Source: Annulohypoxylon bovei var. microspora (lineage: Eukaryota > Ascomycota > Sordariomycetes > Xylariales > Hypoxylaceae). Taken from it: a stretch of 64,000 bases of DNA. The stretch spans positions 186,001 through 250,000 of the forward strand of contig MU405262.1 of NCBI GenBank assembly GCA_022836615.1, read 5' to 3'. Of the stretch, positions 13,353 to 25,031 are shown piece after piece (the first letter of the stretch is position 1; each line of letters begins with the position of its first letter). A program made the position numbers and the translations under genes. The notes beneath the pieces are model-generated. The model searched no databases. It was not told the origin of the DNA and saw only the letters and a program-made list of their open reading frames with translations.

Positions 13353-14537
13353 AGTGTGAGTGGAATGCCGACTGAATGTATAGAGGTAAAGTGAAGGACT
13401 TTAAATCTGTGGGAGAAGTAACTACCTAGGTAGGTATGTAAAGATTGCCGTTATGGTGATGATCTTTACTGGTATGTTTACTTACCACTTGGGTACATTA
13501 AATATAAGCTTAGTGGGATTAAAACAAATATAATCTTGAGGCTCGACCTTTCAAATTTATTTATTTGTTTGCCTATTTAATTATAGAATCATCTAGATCC
13601 AACTCTAGTTCACATTAAATATCTGGGTATTTAAGTGATAAAAGTATATCGCTGCCTTGGTAAGAGACAACATTCCAGTGCTTCCTAAAATTTCCGAGCC
13701 CCTTTATAACTTACTAGCTTCATTACATTAATACCTAATTGCTATATAATATAAATAGTCACTTTTAAATTATAAACCACTCGTCATTTCTAACGTTTCA
13801 AAATTACCTAGGTTATAATAAGTGAGTAGGTTTATGTCTCCCAAGTTAGTCTTATAAAGAGCTTCTATATTGATGGCAAACCTTGTACTAATAGTCCTTA
13901 ACAAACCTCAAATTTAATATGGGAAATGTAAAAGTTTTAATCCCATTATATTATAGCACACCATACTTTTACTTACCAATTTGACGGGACATTTATTAAT
14001 AGAATTGCAAAGAAATGTCCCTTATATGTAAGATGCCATTACCGTCCTCAACTCGTTGGTTACCACCTAAAGACGGATAGGTGAAATTACAATAATCCAG
14101 CTTTGGATTTATCAGCTTCCGTTGCTTGTATGCTCAGCATGTCAGAGGTCTTCTCTGCCTTGCCTTGCCACGCCTCGCCCCTTGGGAGGATGGCCTTGAG
14201 GCTTGGACCAGGGACCCAGCAGGATGGGAGCTCAGCCCTTAGGGGACCATTGGGGTTAGTCCTGGAACAGAGTAGACAAAGGGCATGATGTGTATGTATA
14301 CCGCATTTCATAGGCACAAGGGGTTAGAGCTCCTTGCGCAACAACATAGTTATTTCTCCATCTGCTAGGTTTGCATCGTGACACAGCATCTATTTCCATT
14401 GTCATCGAAAAAACACTTTAATGTATATCGTATCCTCGTATGCTCATACCCATCAAATGCTAGACTCGCTAACACGCCGGCAGCATTCGCGCTAACACAT
14501 AACGTCCATTCAACCATTTCCCCTGGCGAGGTTTACT
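13353..14537. other. Intergenic, AT-rich, no gene seen
   Basis: AT-rich spacer between the 2EXR gene and the glycine-zipper gene, with TACCTAGG-type motifs near 13,424 and 13,806. A more GC-rich block at about 14,100-14,300 is open on the minus strand for 76 codons but has no recognisable product. Confidence 0.6.
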
Positions 14538-15038
14538 TCAAGCCTCGCCAATCCGCCGGGCTTCCTCATCGGCTTCCTTATCAATCTCATCCACCTCGTC
14601 TTTACTGAACGCCTGAGTGAACTTGACCCAAGGACCATGAACCAACCCCGTGCCTGCGCCAACCAGGATGCCTAAGCCGGTAGTGGGAATAGCAACCAAG
14701 CCACTGACCAAGGAGCCGACTGTTACGCCGAGTCCACCGGCGATGCCAGCCCCTATTCCAGCGCCGGCAGCTCCGCCCTGCATCCAGCCTGTCTCGAGCC
14801 GCTTTGCCGTCTTCAGCAGGGTGGCGGCATTCTTGTCGAGCTTGCGGGCCTGGAACTTCAGATCCTCAGCGATTGCAGGATCGTCCGTTTCGTCGGCTTG
14901 CTTGTGAAGCTGAACGGACTCCTCTTGTAGCTTCTTCGACTCCTCGATGCGTGTCGTGATTTCTTCTAGGAGCTTCTCCTTGGTCGTCGGTTTCTTCGGC
15001 TGGTCCCCCTTGCCTTGCTGCCCATTGGCTTCCGCCAT
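14538..15038 (-). CDS. Small glycine-zipper membrane-like protein
   Basis: A single-exon gene of 166 residues. Residues 1-83 are hydrophilic and helical, rich in K, E and Q (KEKLLEEITTRIEESKKLQ), and look like a coiled coil. Residues about 84-136 form a Gly/Ala-rich hydrophobic stretch with repeated small-xxx-small spacing (GGAAGAGIGAGIAGGLG, then GLGILVGAGTGLVHGPW), typical of glycine-zipper hairpins that pack in membranes. The C-terminus is acidic. From general knowledge, similar small proteins occur widely in ascomycetes without an assigned role. The conserved-looking hydrophobic block and clean boundaries make it a credible gene. It could be a membrane-associated or oligomeric protein; I do not infer a specific function. 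Confidence 0.75.
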   Translation of the reverse strand: MAEANGQQGKGDQPKKPTTKEKLLEEITTRIEESKKLQEESVQLHKQADETDDPAIAEDLKFQARKLDKNAATLLKTAKRLETGWMQGGAAGAGIGAGIAGGLGVTVGSLVSGLVAIPTTGLGILVGAGTGLVHGPWVKFTQAFSKDEVDEIDKEADEEARRIGEA

Positions 15039-16720
15039 AGTCGACGTAGGCCTTCCCGCGTCGTGAAGTCGAGTAGCAACTGTGAATAGAGGGCCTTCAG
15101 GGGTGGAGCGTCAGCCTCATCTATTTAGGGAAGGTTCCTCTTTTGGAAGTAGGTTCCAGTTATTGTGCTGTGGCTTGAAAACCTAGTGAGGCTCCATCTA
15201 CGAGGAAGGACGTTGTTCTGCAAGTGGAGATGGAGAAAACGGTAAAAATATGTGTGGCGCGTTATGACGTCGTATAAACACTAGTTACACAAAAACTTGC
15301 AACAGTCAGCGATCTATTGCATCTTAGGTAATCGGCGAATGACTGCATGGTAACTAGTATGTATGTTACTAAGTAACGGTCGAATCATATAAATAAAACT
15401 CTTCGGACAAGTATGTATTATTATATGGACACTAATTGAAGCTATGTAACTAATTCTACTCATATTGTAAGATCGATTGAGCTTTATTACGCACATAATA
15501 AACACATGTGATTAAATGATGTCAGCCGATTGACAGCTGTTACCGGTCCAACTATGAAGGGTTTAGAGAAACAAGGTATGACGAAAGATTCCCCAGGCTT
15601 GTGACCTCCAACTGCCGCCACTAATGATCTACCTAATCATCTGGGACATACATATGTAGGTACATAGGTACTTACACATAATTTTCATACTAGCGATTAT
15701 GCAATTACGTAAGACGAAAGACTTAGTAATCCCCCCAATCATTTAATTCTCCATGAAACAACATAAAACATAGCACAATATCCCGATAAATGACACGCGC
15801 ATTGACGAATTACACTAATCGATCATTTGACTCGCCTTGAAACTAATAATAGCTGCATATATATAAGGTACAATAGTACAATGGTTAGGCTCTGACCAAT
15901 GGCCATTTCGGCGGGTCTGTCATCTTAATTATCCCCCCAGTCCCTCCTTAAGTTATTCTGTCCTTACTAAGAACTGCAACAGCACCGTCGCGCCGGATGC
16001 TCAACTGGGCAATCCGATCCCGTGACTGTTTCGAACACCAGATCTTCTTGCCCGGTGAAGATTTGGGGAGCCTCTGAACCGTAGTTCGCATTAGCTTGGA
16101 TTATTAGTCATGTGGAGATGTATTTCATGTACTTGACTGCATTGGACCTTGGTACAAATCAATTTAGTACGTTCATTTCTCTATTTTATTCCCCCCTGTT
16201 TTGATTTTATTGTATTTTATTTTATTATTTTCTCGAAGAAAAAGGCATGTACTGTCGTATCCTATGTAGGTGTGTACGTACTCTATCGATCAACAGCGGG
16301 ATGAACTCCCGATCAGATATCACACAATCATCACACACGTCTCAAGGCACATACGCATGGAGGATTTGCCAACATTTTATCACAATCATCACATAGCTTC
16401 GGTATCTCTTTCTGTACTGTCTTATGCATTCTTCTGGCCAACAACTATTTATGAGGCAAAATTTCTATATTGCTCCGTTGCTATTAACGAACTTGCAGTA
16501 AACAAATATTAAACACCAAGCAAACAACCGTGGAGTCGCTACCAACGGAGTGAACTCCGGCGAGATCAGAAGCATTCCCATTATCATGGCTCTGGGAACT
16601 TGGAAGGCTGGGGGGAAATATCCTAGCCACGCTAATATGAAGATGTATCCACCGAGGCAGCGAGGGTACAGAACAAATTCTTCGATGGTTCAGGGATAAA
16701 ATATTAAATATTAAAATAAA

Positions 16721-16754
16721 AATATTCTCGATAAAATAAATTATCGAGAATATT
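16721..16754. repeat. Perfect 14-bp palindrome with 6-nt loop
   Basis: AATATTCTCGATAA at 16,721-16,734 is separated by AATAAA from its exact reverse complement at 16,741-16,754. It is embedded in an A/T-rich patch. The 11-mer AATATTCTCGA inside the arm recurs at 21,189-21,199. Confidence 0.85.
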
Positions 16755-19700
16755 CGATGACACCACCGTTCCCCGTCTCACGCACGTCCTTCTTCATGGG
16801 CAATCCTAACCCATATCTCTGTACTTGGGACGATTTGGGCAACCCTATCCTGTTTTGCCCTGGGGGGGAATGACATTGAAATGACACCAACGGGCTCTCA
16901 GACGACTTATTAGTGTTAGTGTACCCGCGAGGCGGGTGAGCTTCCGGCGACAAGGGCTTTGCGCGATAGTCGACTTGTCAAATCCCGGCCAATTTCTTTA
17001 AGTCGCTTTCACTTCCTAATGCGACCATTGGAGCCGTTCGCCACGACTCCGCTATCCTCGTTGCAGGAGAAACTAGACGACCGACCGTCGCCTAGCGTAG
17101 CCGACGGGCGTACGCGCACACCTTCTAGAAGGAAATTCGAACAGCCCGGTGCTGTTTCTGACACTTTGACAGGATGGTATTTTCGCCGAAGGTCTGTCGT
17201 TTCGCTAGGCGGAGTAGTGCCTGATCCCACCAACCACGACCTTTCCCTCCCCGCCCCTGAAACTCTCGTCATAGCGATCGTGTGGAGTTCCCATTTAAAG
17301 CTGTCAAGCTGTCTACATAACTATGTAGACGCCATTCCGAAAGGGGATCTACTCGCATGAAAGGTGCCCAGGACGCCGCGTTCTAGAGCGCTCAGTGCCC
17401 TATGCTTAGGGCCGTTATCGTGCCGTCCATGAAGTCATATCGTACCGAGGAACTATGCTTGATAAGGTGTTTTCCCCAGGTTCGCAATCACGGGGAAGAC
17501 ACCGGATGTGAGTGTGGTAGCCTAGCGACTTAGTGACTCGGAAGTGCCGTGCTATGTAATATCGTGTAGCGTCTCGTCTCTCTATTGTATGTACTCAATT
17601 TACTTCACATGTATTAGAACTAGCTGACCCGAACCCTTGGATTTGCTTGTGCTTGTCGATGCCCAAGGTGGCTCTGGTGGATATCGTCAACCCGATTCAG
17701 CGATCCCAATTGCGCGGCACCGGCTTGTACTGGAGAGAAGCGTAAATAATGGAGAATGTTGGTCTTGCAGCCCTTGATAAGACGACATATTCGATCAAAT
17801 CAATAGCCTTACTATGTAGATGACACATTCCACTCTGGTGTGGACGCGTATCATCGAGTAGCTATTTGTTACATGCTGTAATGTAAAACATACCTAGGTG
17901 AGGCTAAGAGTGTTCCACTTAGTAGGTACACTTAATACCTAGCATTGAAGCCCAACAGAGACGTACTATTAGCTATGGCTGAACCTTCGATCCATACAAT
18001 AATTCCGAGCGACTGGTCCTATTCTTGAATAGCACGCCTTGGGCTCGTGGCAATTATCCACTCGCGAGTACTACATGCGGTTGTAGAAGGAAGGTAGGAA
18101 TAGTCTTTGATAATACCAAACTGTTGGATAAGTTTCACGTGGTCATGAATCCCCCACGTCGATCAATAAGTCGTTGTGAGGTTATTTTATGAGTCCAGGT
18201 CTGGATATTAAAGAATCAACTTCGACATAAATTGAAATAAATTCATTTAATATTATTTTTAATGCTAAACTGTAAAATACCACCCCGGTTTACTTGAAGC
18301 TTAAGTGAAAATAAGCGTTATCTCCATGTCAGGGCGATCATCCTACGAAGGCACCAACAATAGGCCCTCGCATGGGTCTATTACCAAATATATTTATACA
18401 GTGACAGAACCAAACCAAACTCATTCTTAACGGCAGTCTGGTAAGTTGTAACTATATAAAACATTGAGTTGTACCAACTAATGCCATAATATTGCTAGCA
18501 CGGCCAATAACGGACAATGATTTACAAACGTGCATACATATCATATGTGAATGGTAGTATAACAGTAAAACGTGTCTTAATTTGGACGTAATACGAGCCT
18601 GCGGGATCTAGTTAGCAGTTAGTAATCGATTACGGCAGTGTGAGACCTTCGCTGGATCCTTCTGCAAACGAAAGAAGCAAAAAGGAATGAAACACACCAT
18701 GGTGGTTTATGCAGGGACCAACAAACAGTAACTCCGATGGAACCAACCCATGTGGCATTATCATGTCAAGGATTCAACTAAGGACCCGGTGACCAATGAA
18801 TTGCATTATTATTACCCCTTGTCCGAGACTAACTCAGGTTTCCCTCGGTGAGAGGCGTGACTGGCTTGAATCAGTCACCTATTTCCGGAAGAGGAAGGTG
18901 AATAAGCTTTTCCTTGCTCAATTCGTCTTCACGATCCTTGACCATATGTAAGCTCGCTGACTGGGTGACCCCCAACTTGAAAACCCCCAACCTAGCAACC
19001 TACATATTAGTACACTGCTATTATGTATGTACATAGAATGATCACGTTTTGCTTCTGGTTCCTGTCAGACTGTCAGAAGTTTAAACCCAGCCAAGCCAAT
19101 GAGATCGTAGCCCTTCCCGTCCCGCGCCCTGCGGACATTACCGTACCTAGTACCGCCACTGCGTGACACAGCGCGATGGCGCGACGGCGGGATGAGGATG
19201 GGGGTGGATGGGGAAGGGACGGGGAGATGCTCCTCACATCCCGCGTAGGATTTCAATTCATAACTCGATTCTGTCTTGTAATAAAGTCGGTGTGTTGGTT
19301 AGCGAAAGATAGAAGCTGTATGTGCTGTGGGAGCATGCATAAACGTCAATGGCTTAAAACAAATCAACTGACCATTATCACCCCCAACATTCCAAATTCA
19401 CACATCCCGAGGATTACCTAACCTCTAGTAAGAGGCACATGGGGCGCAAATGGGATGTCGCAATCAGTAGACTCCTCTCGGTCCCGTGATATTCTTATCA
19501 CCAAGTGTCTGGCTCCGCGGAATTGTGTATTGCAGATCACCTGATTGGCTTCTGCTGCACGTTTCCTGTCGACTCCCCGGATTTGCATCGGCATTTGAGT
19601 ACGTACATACATACACATGTAGGGGGCCGATAAAGCTGCGCCGTCGAGGAATTCGCCTACGCCTTGCAGCTCCGCGAAACACGCTTAACACATTGGGTGC

Positions 19701-21163
19701 CTTGCATCCATTGAGGTACCTATGTATAGAATGTGTAGATACGTAATACATACATACCTAGATATGGGTGCTAATGCGACATTGCATAGGAGGCTAACAG
19801 CTTACCACAAATTCGCGACTCCGTATGATCCATCGTGAGCGCCACCGCCGCCAGGCTTACGCATCAACCTATCAGCTGCCAAGAAATTACTCAGCCAACG
19901 CTGACCGACGAGCACACCGGTGTTGGCAAGGGATCTTACATACGTACACGAACTCCGCACAGCAAGCGCTACTCCGGCGGGCCGGGCCAGCGCCATAGAT
20001 CGAAGATCGAATCCTCTTAATTTCCACGCCAGGGCCACAACAGCTACACAGTACATACATCAATATAGATTCCATCTTTCCCTCTTGTTATATTGTTATA
20101 GTACCTAATACCTGCCTAATAGTACCTACCTAGGTTTTTGAAACCATCACAATGGCGGAGTTGTGTATCCGTAAAGTGACAGAATCGTTGGTGATGGGAG
20201 TCGTCGCTCCGTTATTGTGAATAGCCCATAATTTAAAATACCAAACCCAAGTCATTGGGCTCGATGGAAGGGCCGATACGCTATTCCGTAGATGTTGGAA
20301 CATCGCCAGGGCCACGTCCTCGGGCTCGCCAGGACAATGGGTTGGGTTCCGCCCCTTCGCTTCTAGCGATGCCCTATTACCTAGGGACATCACGGTATGG
20401 TAAATGTTCTACGGCGGGTACCTAAGAAGTTAAATCAGCATTATCGCCAATCTCCCTTGACCCGTCCGTAACGCCTGTGGAGATTTCAACATGGGAGACG
20501 GGAAAGCATAGACAAAAAGTGTCGTGTTGGTCGGCTATCGATGATCAAATATGGAAAGAGGCTTGCGATAATGCCCTGCTTCTTACCCTATCCGGTACCT
20601 GGTGCATGCAAAAGGTTCCTGGTCATAAATAATGTCGCGATCATTTCTTGTCACGAACCAGGGGCTGGGGGCAAGGCCAGGGAAATCGTTTGCGGCTCCG
20701 CCAGTAATGCGACGCTGGGTTCCAGGCGGAAGGGAAGAGGGCGCATCCGGGAAGTTTTGGACAGGGGGAGACAGCCTCCGGTCGAGCCAGGGAACGGTAG
20801 TTGATAAATGATATATGGAGAAGAGGCTCATTTGGGAAGCTAAGAAGCAGGAAAAGACTCCGTTAACAGCACCCGAAAGTTGGCGAGGCTGGTCCCAAGG
20901 CCGTGGCTTGGGATGGGAATTCGCATGGACTCTGGAGAAAACTGGAATATGACATGTCGTTGTCACTTCAGGGATCAAGGTGAGAACGGGAGAGTACATA
21001 CAGGGGGTTTCGCCGTCCACAGCATCTCACCTTGTCACCGATGTAAAGTACCGACGCAGAGGCACCGGGATAAGTGGAGGCGAGTGAGATATTCAGGGTC
21101 TGTAAAATAAAAATAATGATTATTTATTATTTATCGTATTTTATTATTATTCTTGAGTCGAAT

Positions 21164-21199
21164 AGAATATTTTAAAAAATATTCTAATAATATTCTCGA
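21164..21199. repeat. AT-rich palindrome plus shared 11-mer
   Basis: A 22-bp palindrome (AGAATATTTT-AA-AAAATATTCT, 21,164-21,185) is followed at once by AATATTCTCGA (21,189-21,199), the same 11-mer that forms the arms of the palindrome at 16,721-16,754. A common origin as ends of an old mobile or repetitive element is possible but not shown. Confidence 0.7.
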
Positions 21200-22308
21200 A
21201 TACCTTTCGGGCAGTACCTAAAGGTAACCCCAAGTTGTCACAATGTCAAAGCTCCTTGGTTCCCAGCTTCGACACATCGCTTCGAGGTGAGCGAAGCATA
21301 TCAGCCTGTAATATGAGGCTACGTTACGTTGGTCGAACCGAAGCCTCGCGACGGCAAGTTGCCGCCACATTACCTATGTATTGAGTAAGACTTGCGAGTG
21401 ATCAAATGCCGTTTAAGGCTCACGACGAAACGCTGCACGTAGATGATGATATCGTAGCATAAATCGAGGTTCTCATAAGAAACCATCATATTGTGAATAA
21501 ATATTTGGATAAATATTGTGCTAATAGCTATGTATCGTGTATTGAGCGCCACCGTAGCATCTGCTGAACTACGTTAAGCGTTTGGGGCTTCTCGGCGCTT
21601 CATATCCCGTACGATAGATGCCGTGCTGAGGCTGATGACTCCTAGCTCCGCCAGAGGGGTTTCGATTGAGATCTTGTGAAAGAAGCGTTTGGAGGAGGTA
21701 TTGTCATATATACCTACCGCACTTGAAACTCAAGCTAACTCTCAAAGGTGATGACCTTAAATTGTCTAACTCTGAGTGTGATATTGTATGAAAAGGCGTT
21801 GGAAGGGAGAAATAGCTAAATAGTCACTTATATATGGAAATAGAGCTTTCCTCGTAACCCTTGGCTAAATAAAAGTATGATCCTTTGTAGACAGGCTTGA
21901 AATTTACTGTTAGTTAGAAGGCCCTTAGTTATAGGAATGTCCCTTCGTTTTCTTCTCCTTCTTTATTCAGGAGTCCATGGAAATCACCGTATCTCGTATA
22001 GGGGAAGGATGCCCTCGATATATGTTGTAGAGTTCAACTACGAACTAGAATCACGTTTAGGCACAAGGGGTCATATTGAACCGTGCCATTGAAAGCTATA
22101 CCGATGTCCAAGTGACAAGACTACAGTAACTTTACGAGCTGCCAACAGAGTTACGCGGGATATGACATCCCAACGACTCCGGAACATATTCCGCAGCACA
22201 CAGAACAATAAAATCACCACCTTCACGCCGCAGACATTCATACACTGACACACAGACTCAAGGCCAACCCACCGCCCCCTATCCCCCACCTACACCTCCG
22301 CCTACACC

Positions 22309-24468
22309 CTACTCCTTCTTCTTCCCCTCACTGCCCCCAACGCGGCGGAACTTCCTCTTGTCCTTGCGGCTCATCACGTTCTTATCCCTGGTGCCCTTAC
22401 CGCCCTCCCAGAAGCCGGTGCCCCTCTTGCCAACAACGCTCCTACCGCAGAAGCCGCAGGCGTCGACGCAGAACTTCTGCTCGCGGCTGCACCAGCCGCA
22501 CACCATGCGGGCGGCGCGCTCCCAGGGGTGGTCCTCGGCCGCGTCGTGGCACCGGTCGCACGCGTGCACCTTACCGCAGCACGCGAACCGGAACCACCGG
22601 TACGAGCGCCGGTAGTGCGCGCACGTGCCCCTGCTGGGCAGGGGCTCGCCCTGGTGCAGCCCCAGCCGCTCTACGCGCCGCTTGTGCGCCGTCGAGGCCG
22701 GCGGCTCGGCGCCCGGAGAGATCGCGAGGAACTTGATCGACGGGAGCGAGAAGCTGAACCGCAGGTGGCAGTGGCGGCAGATGTTGGTTATGTCGTCGCG
22801 CCGGGACGCGACCAGCGGGTAGCCTGGCAGCGAGCAGTGTCCGCAGGTGGGCACGATTTGGCTGCGTGGCATGTGAGCGTAAGTTCGTAATGAGCGAAAA
22901 AGAGAGAAGGGGAGAGAGAAAACATACCTAGGCAGCATGTCGTGGACGGTACAGCCCGCCACATCAATAAACCCAGCTCTATTGGAGTTTTGATGGACCA
23001 GCTCCGGGCGGAATCTGACTGCGAACGGCGCCGTGCATTTATCGCAACCACCCATCCTCTCCTCATTTGGCATCAGGTGAGCGGCGTCGTTCAGCGTCTT
23101 GCAGCGCTCGCACTTCACGCGGATGCCCAGGTCCGATATCTGGAGAAGGTCGACATTGTGCAGCTCGACCTTTGGGAACGATATCGCGGTACCCCTTTCG
23201 ATGTGGTCTTCGACGGGTCCGAAGACGCCGTAGTCTTCCATGCCGACGGCTGCGCCCCCGTCGGACTCGTCCTCTGATTCCCAGTAGTCGCTGTCAGAGT
23301 CCTCTGCCTCCTTGGCATCGTCGCGGACTTCCCATTCTGGGGGGCGAGGGATGACATGGATGTGGCTTTTCTCATCGCCACTGACACTCAGGGAAACCGT
23401 CTTCTGTTGATCCGTACCATCAATCATGCTATCAGCCATCTGGCTCGCGCGTATGGCAGCAGCTTCAGCCTGCTGTTGTTCCTCGCGGCATTGTTTGACC
23501 ATTTTGTGCATAAGACAGGCGAAGTGGTTCAAATGAGTCGTCAAGGGAAACTGCTTATTCTGAGCAGCCCTCTTCGTGAATGCTTCCTCCAGGGGCTCGA
23601 CGTCTTTTGAGTCGACATTGTTGATGAGTACCTTGGGTGGTTGTAAAGGGTAGAGTAAGGGAACGATCAACTGAACGGTTTGAATTCGTTGCAATGGGAT
23701 TGGCATTTCTTCTGGATACTCCGGTGGTAGACTTAACGTGTAGACTATGCCATCCGCAGACTTCTTGTAGAAATTTGTAAAACGCATTCGTGCCTCGAGT
23801 CGTCTGGTGTCCTCGGCTCGTCTTGCTCTTGCCTCTGCAATCTGTTCGTCTGTAAAAGACTCCTCTGGCACATATGGCTTACGAGGCGCCGGGACTAGCT
23901 TTAATGTCGCTGACTTTGACGGTGCCTCGACTGCTGATACTGAAGTCTCGCCTAACATAGTTGCCAAATTATCAACGTGTCTCGTGTCTTTGAAGGATAC
24001 CAATGTTACAGTCTCGGCCTTTCGCTCCGAAAGGATTGTCTCGAGATTCTTGTCCAAGCCATTGATTAATGCTAGAAGGGTAGAGTCTTGATTCTCATGA
24101 ACGAGCTTGTCCCATCCATTTTCAATGTTGACGGCGAATCCACGAGGGATATCCTTGTTCTTGACTCGAAGAACAGGAGGCTTCTCCGGATATGATGCGG
24201 GTACCTGAAGCTCGCACTCTAGATGATCCAACTCAAAAGGGAAATCCGGATCTGACGGCTTGAGATTAAAAAAGAGGTTTGTTGTACCATCTTGCAGCGT
24301 GTTTTGAACAGGGGAGTAACGCTTCTTGATTTGATCCAGCTGGTATTTTCGCGGGTCTTGGGTCTGAGATTCGGGAATTGGCCTAGGTACAACATTGCTA
24401 GTAGGAGGACTAGCTGTGGCCTGGCGACCATCAATGGCTCCCTCGGGGAGATCTTTTGTTGAAATCAT
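22309..24468 (-). CDS. RWD-like / CHY-type zinc-finger protein
   Basis: A two-exon gene of about 697 residues. The N-terminal half carries two blocks that read like RWD/UBC-type folds (around ELQVPASYPEKPP and LSLPPEYPEEMPIP). An acidic linker (DSDSDYWESEDESDGG) follows, and then a cysteine-rich C-terminal half. That half has CxxC pairs (CERCK, CDKC) and a classic CHY zinc finger: CAHYRRSYRWFRFACCG, HACDRCHDAAEDHPW, CGWCSREQ and CGFCG. The tail is very basic. An in-frame 66-nt intron (22,862-22,927, GTATGT...CAG) should be removed; it joins DMLPS to QIVPTCGHC as expected for the family. I prefer the start at 24,468 (MISTKDLPEG). An in-frame ATG at 24,564 would add 32 non-conserved-looking residues. 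CHY fingers bind zinc; the precise role of this fungal protein is unknown. Confidence 0.85.
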   Translation of the reverse strand: MISTKDLPEGAIDGRQATASPPTSNVVPRPIPESQTQDPRKYQLDQIKKRYSPVQNTLQDGTTNLFFNLKPSDPDFPFELDHLECELQVPASYPEKPPVLRVKNKDIPRGFAVNIENGWDKLVHENQDSTLLALINGLDKNLETILSERKAETVTLVSFKDTRHVDNLATMLGETSVSAVEAPSKSATLKLVPAPRKPYVPEESFTDEQIAEARARRAEDTRRLEARMRFTNFYKKSADGIVYTLSLPPEYPEEMPIPLQRIQTVQLIVPLLYPLQPPKVLINNVDSKDVEPLEEAFTKRAAQNKQFPLTTHLNHFACLMHKMVKQCREEQQQAEAAAIRASQMADSMIDGTDQQKTVSLSVSGDEKSHIHVIPRPPEWEVRDDAKEAEDSDSDYWESEDESDGGAAVGMEDYGVFGPVEDHIERGTAISFPKVELHNVDLLQISDLGIRVKCERCKTLNDAAHLMPNEERMGGCDKCTAPFAVRFRPELVHQNSNRAGFIDVAGCTVHDMLPRYVFSLPFSLFRSLRTYAHMPRSQIVPTCGHCSLPGYPLVASRRDDITNICRHCHLRFSFSLPSIKFLAISPGAEPPASTAHKRRVERLGLHQGEPLPSRGTCAHYRRSYRWFRFACCGKVHACDRCHDAAEDHPWERAARMVCGWCSREQKFCVDACGFCGRSVVGKRGTGFWEGGKGTRDKNVMSRKDKRKFRRVGGSEGKKKE

Positions 24469-25031
24469 GATAAAGGGGGTTACATTGTGTAGGGAAAAGG
24501 GGATTTTGTTAGGAAGGGAAACAACCTTCAGCTTGCAGGATGAGTTTTTGCTAAAGCTCCCCAAACATGAAGAAGTGTTGTGAAAAAGAGAAAGATATTT
24601 CTTACGTTTGAGAATTCGAAAGAATTGTGTGAGACATCTGTATATTTGTTTATGTATCTAGGTACTAGAGGCCGATGACTCAACCCAAAATTGACGGCTT
24701 CATTGTGGCTTTGGAGAAAGCCATGGAGTACGAAATACGAAGACCTTCCATGATTCGTCGCCACTTTCTCACCCTGCAGTTCGGCTCCATTCCTAGTCCG
24801 TGCATCCGATGATAACAGTTACATAATCGTCTTCTTGGGGAATAACTAAAATAGATTCCAACGTCCCGGCTTTCACATTAAGTCAGCCCTTCGTCTGCGA
24901 TAACTCTTCTACTCCTGTGGCTCACCTTAAAGCCATATAATTACATAAAGCTGCATATCTTCATCATAACGCCGAGGCTCATATACTATGAAGATCGCCA
25001 TTGAATGTTTGACTTCTGGTAAGATGAGGCA
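24469..25031. other. Intergenic, no gene seen
   Basis: Spacer of 563 bp upstream of the CHY zinc-finger gene and downstream of the secreted-protein gene (both on the minus strand). It contains the alternative upstream ATG at 24,564 and a CTAGGTA motif near 24,657. No other features were recognised. Confidence 0.6.

Larger units (their letters stand above)
15039..22308. other. 7.3-kb gene-free stretch
   Basis: No gene can be supported. The longest open frames (133 codons at 16,959-17,360 on + and 145 codons at 20,583-21,020 on -) overlap opposite-strand frames and show no family features. The region holds AT-rich palindromes at 16,721-16,754 and 21,164-21,199, a small hairpin (GTGACTG arms at 18,857-18,863 and 18,872-18,878) and TACCTAGG-type motifs near 17,893 and 20,128. 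I see no transposon coding sequence. Confidence 0.55.

Noticed and set aside
16959..17360. 133-codon plus-strand frame
   Set aside because: Overlaps an 87-codon opposite-strand frame, has no family motif or splice partners, and lies in sequence that looks non-coding.
20583..21020. 145-codon minus-strand frame
   Set aside because: No domain, signal peptide or conserved pattern; the opposite strand is also open in this GC-richer patch.
22528..22890. 120-codon antisense frame over the CHY zinc-finger gene
   Set aside because: Antisense shadow of a GC-rich, cysteine-rich exon.
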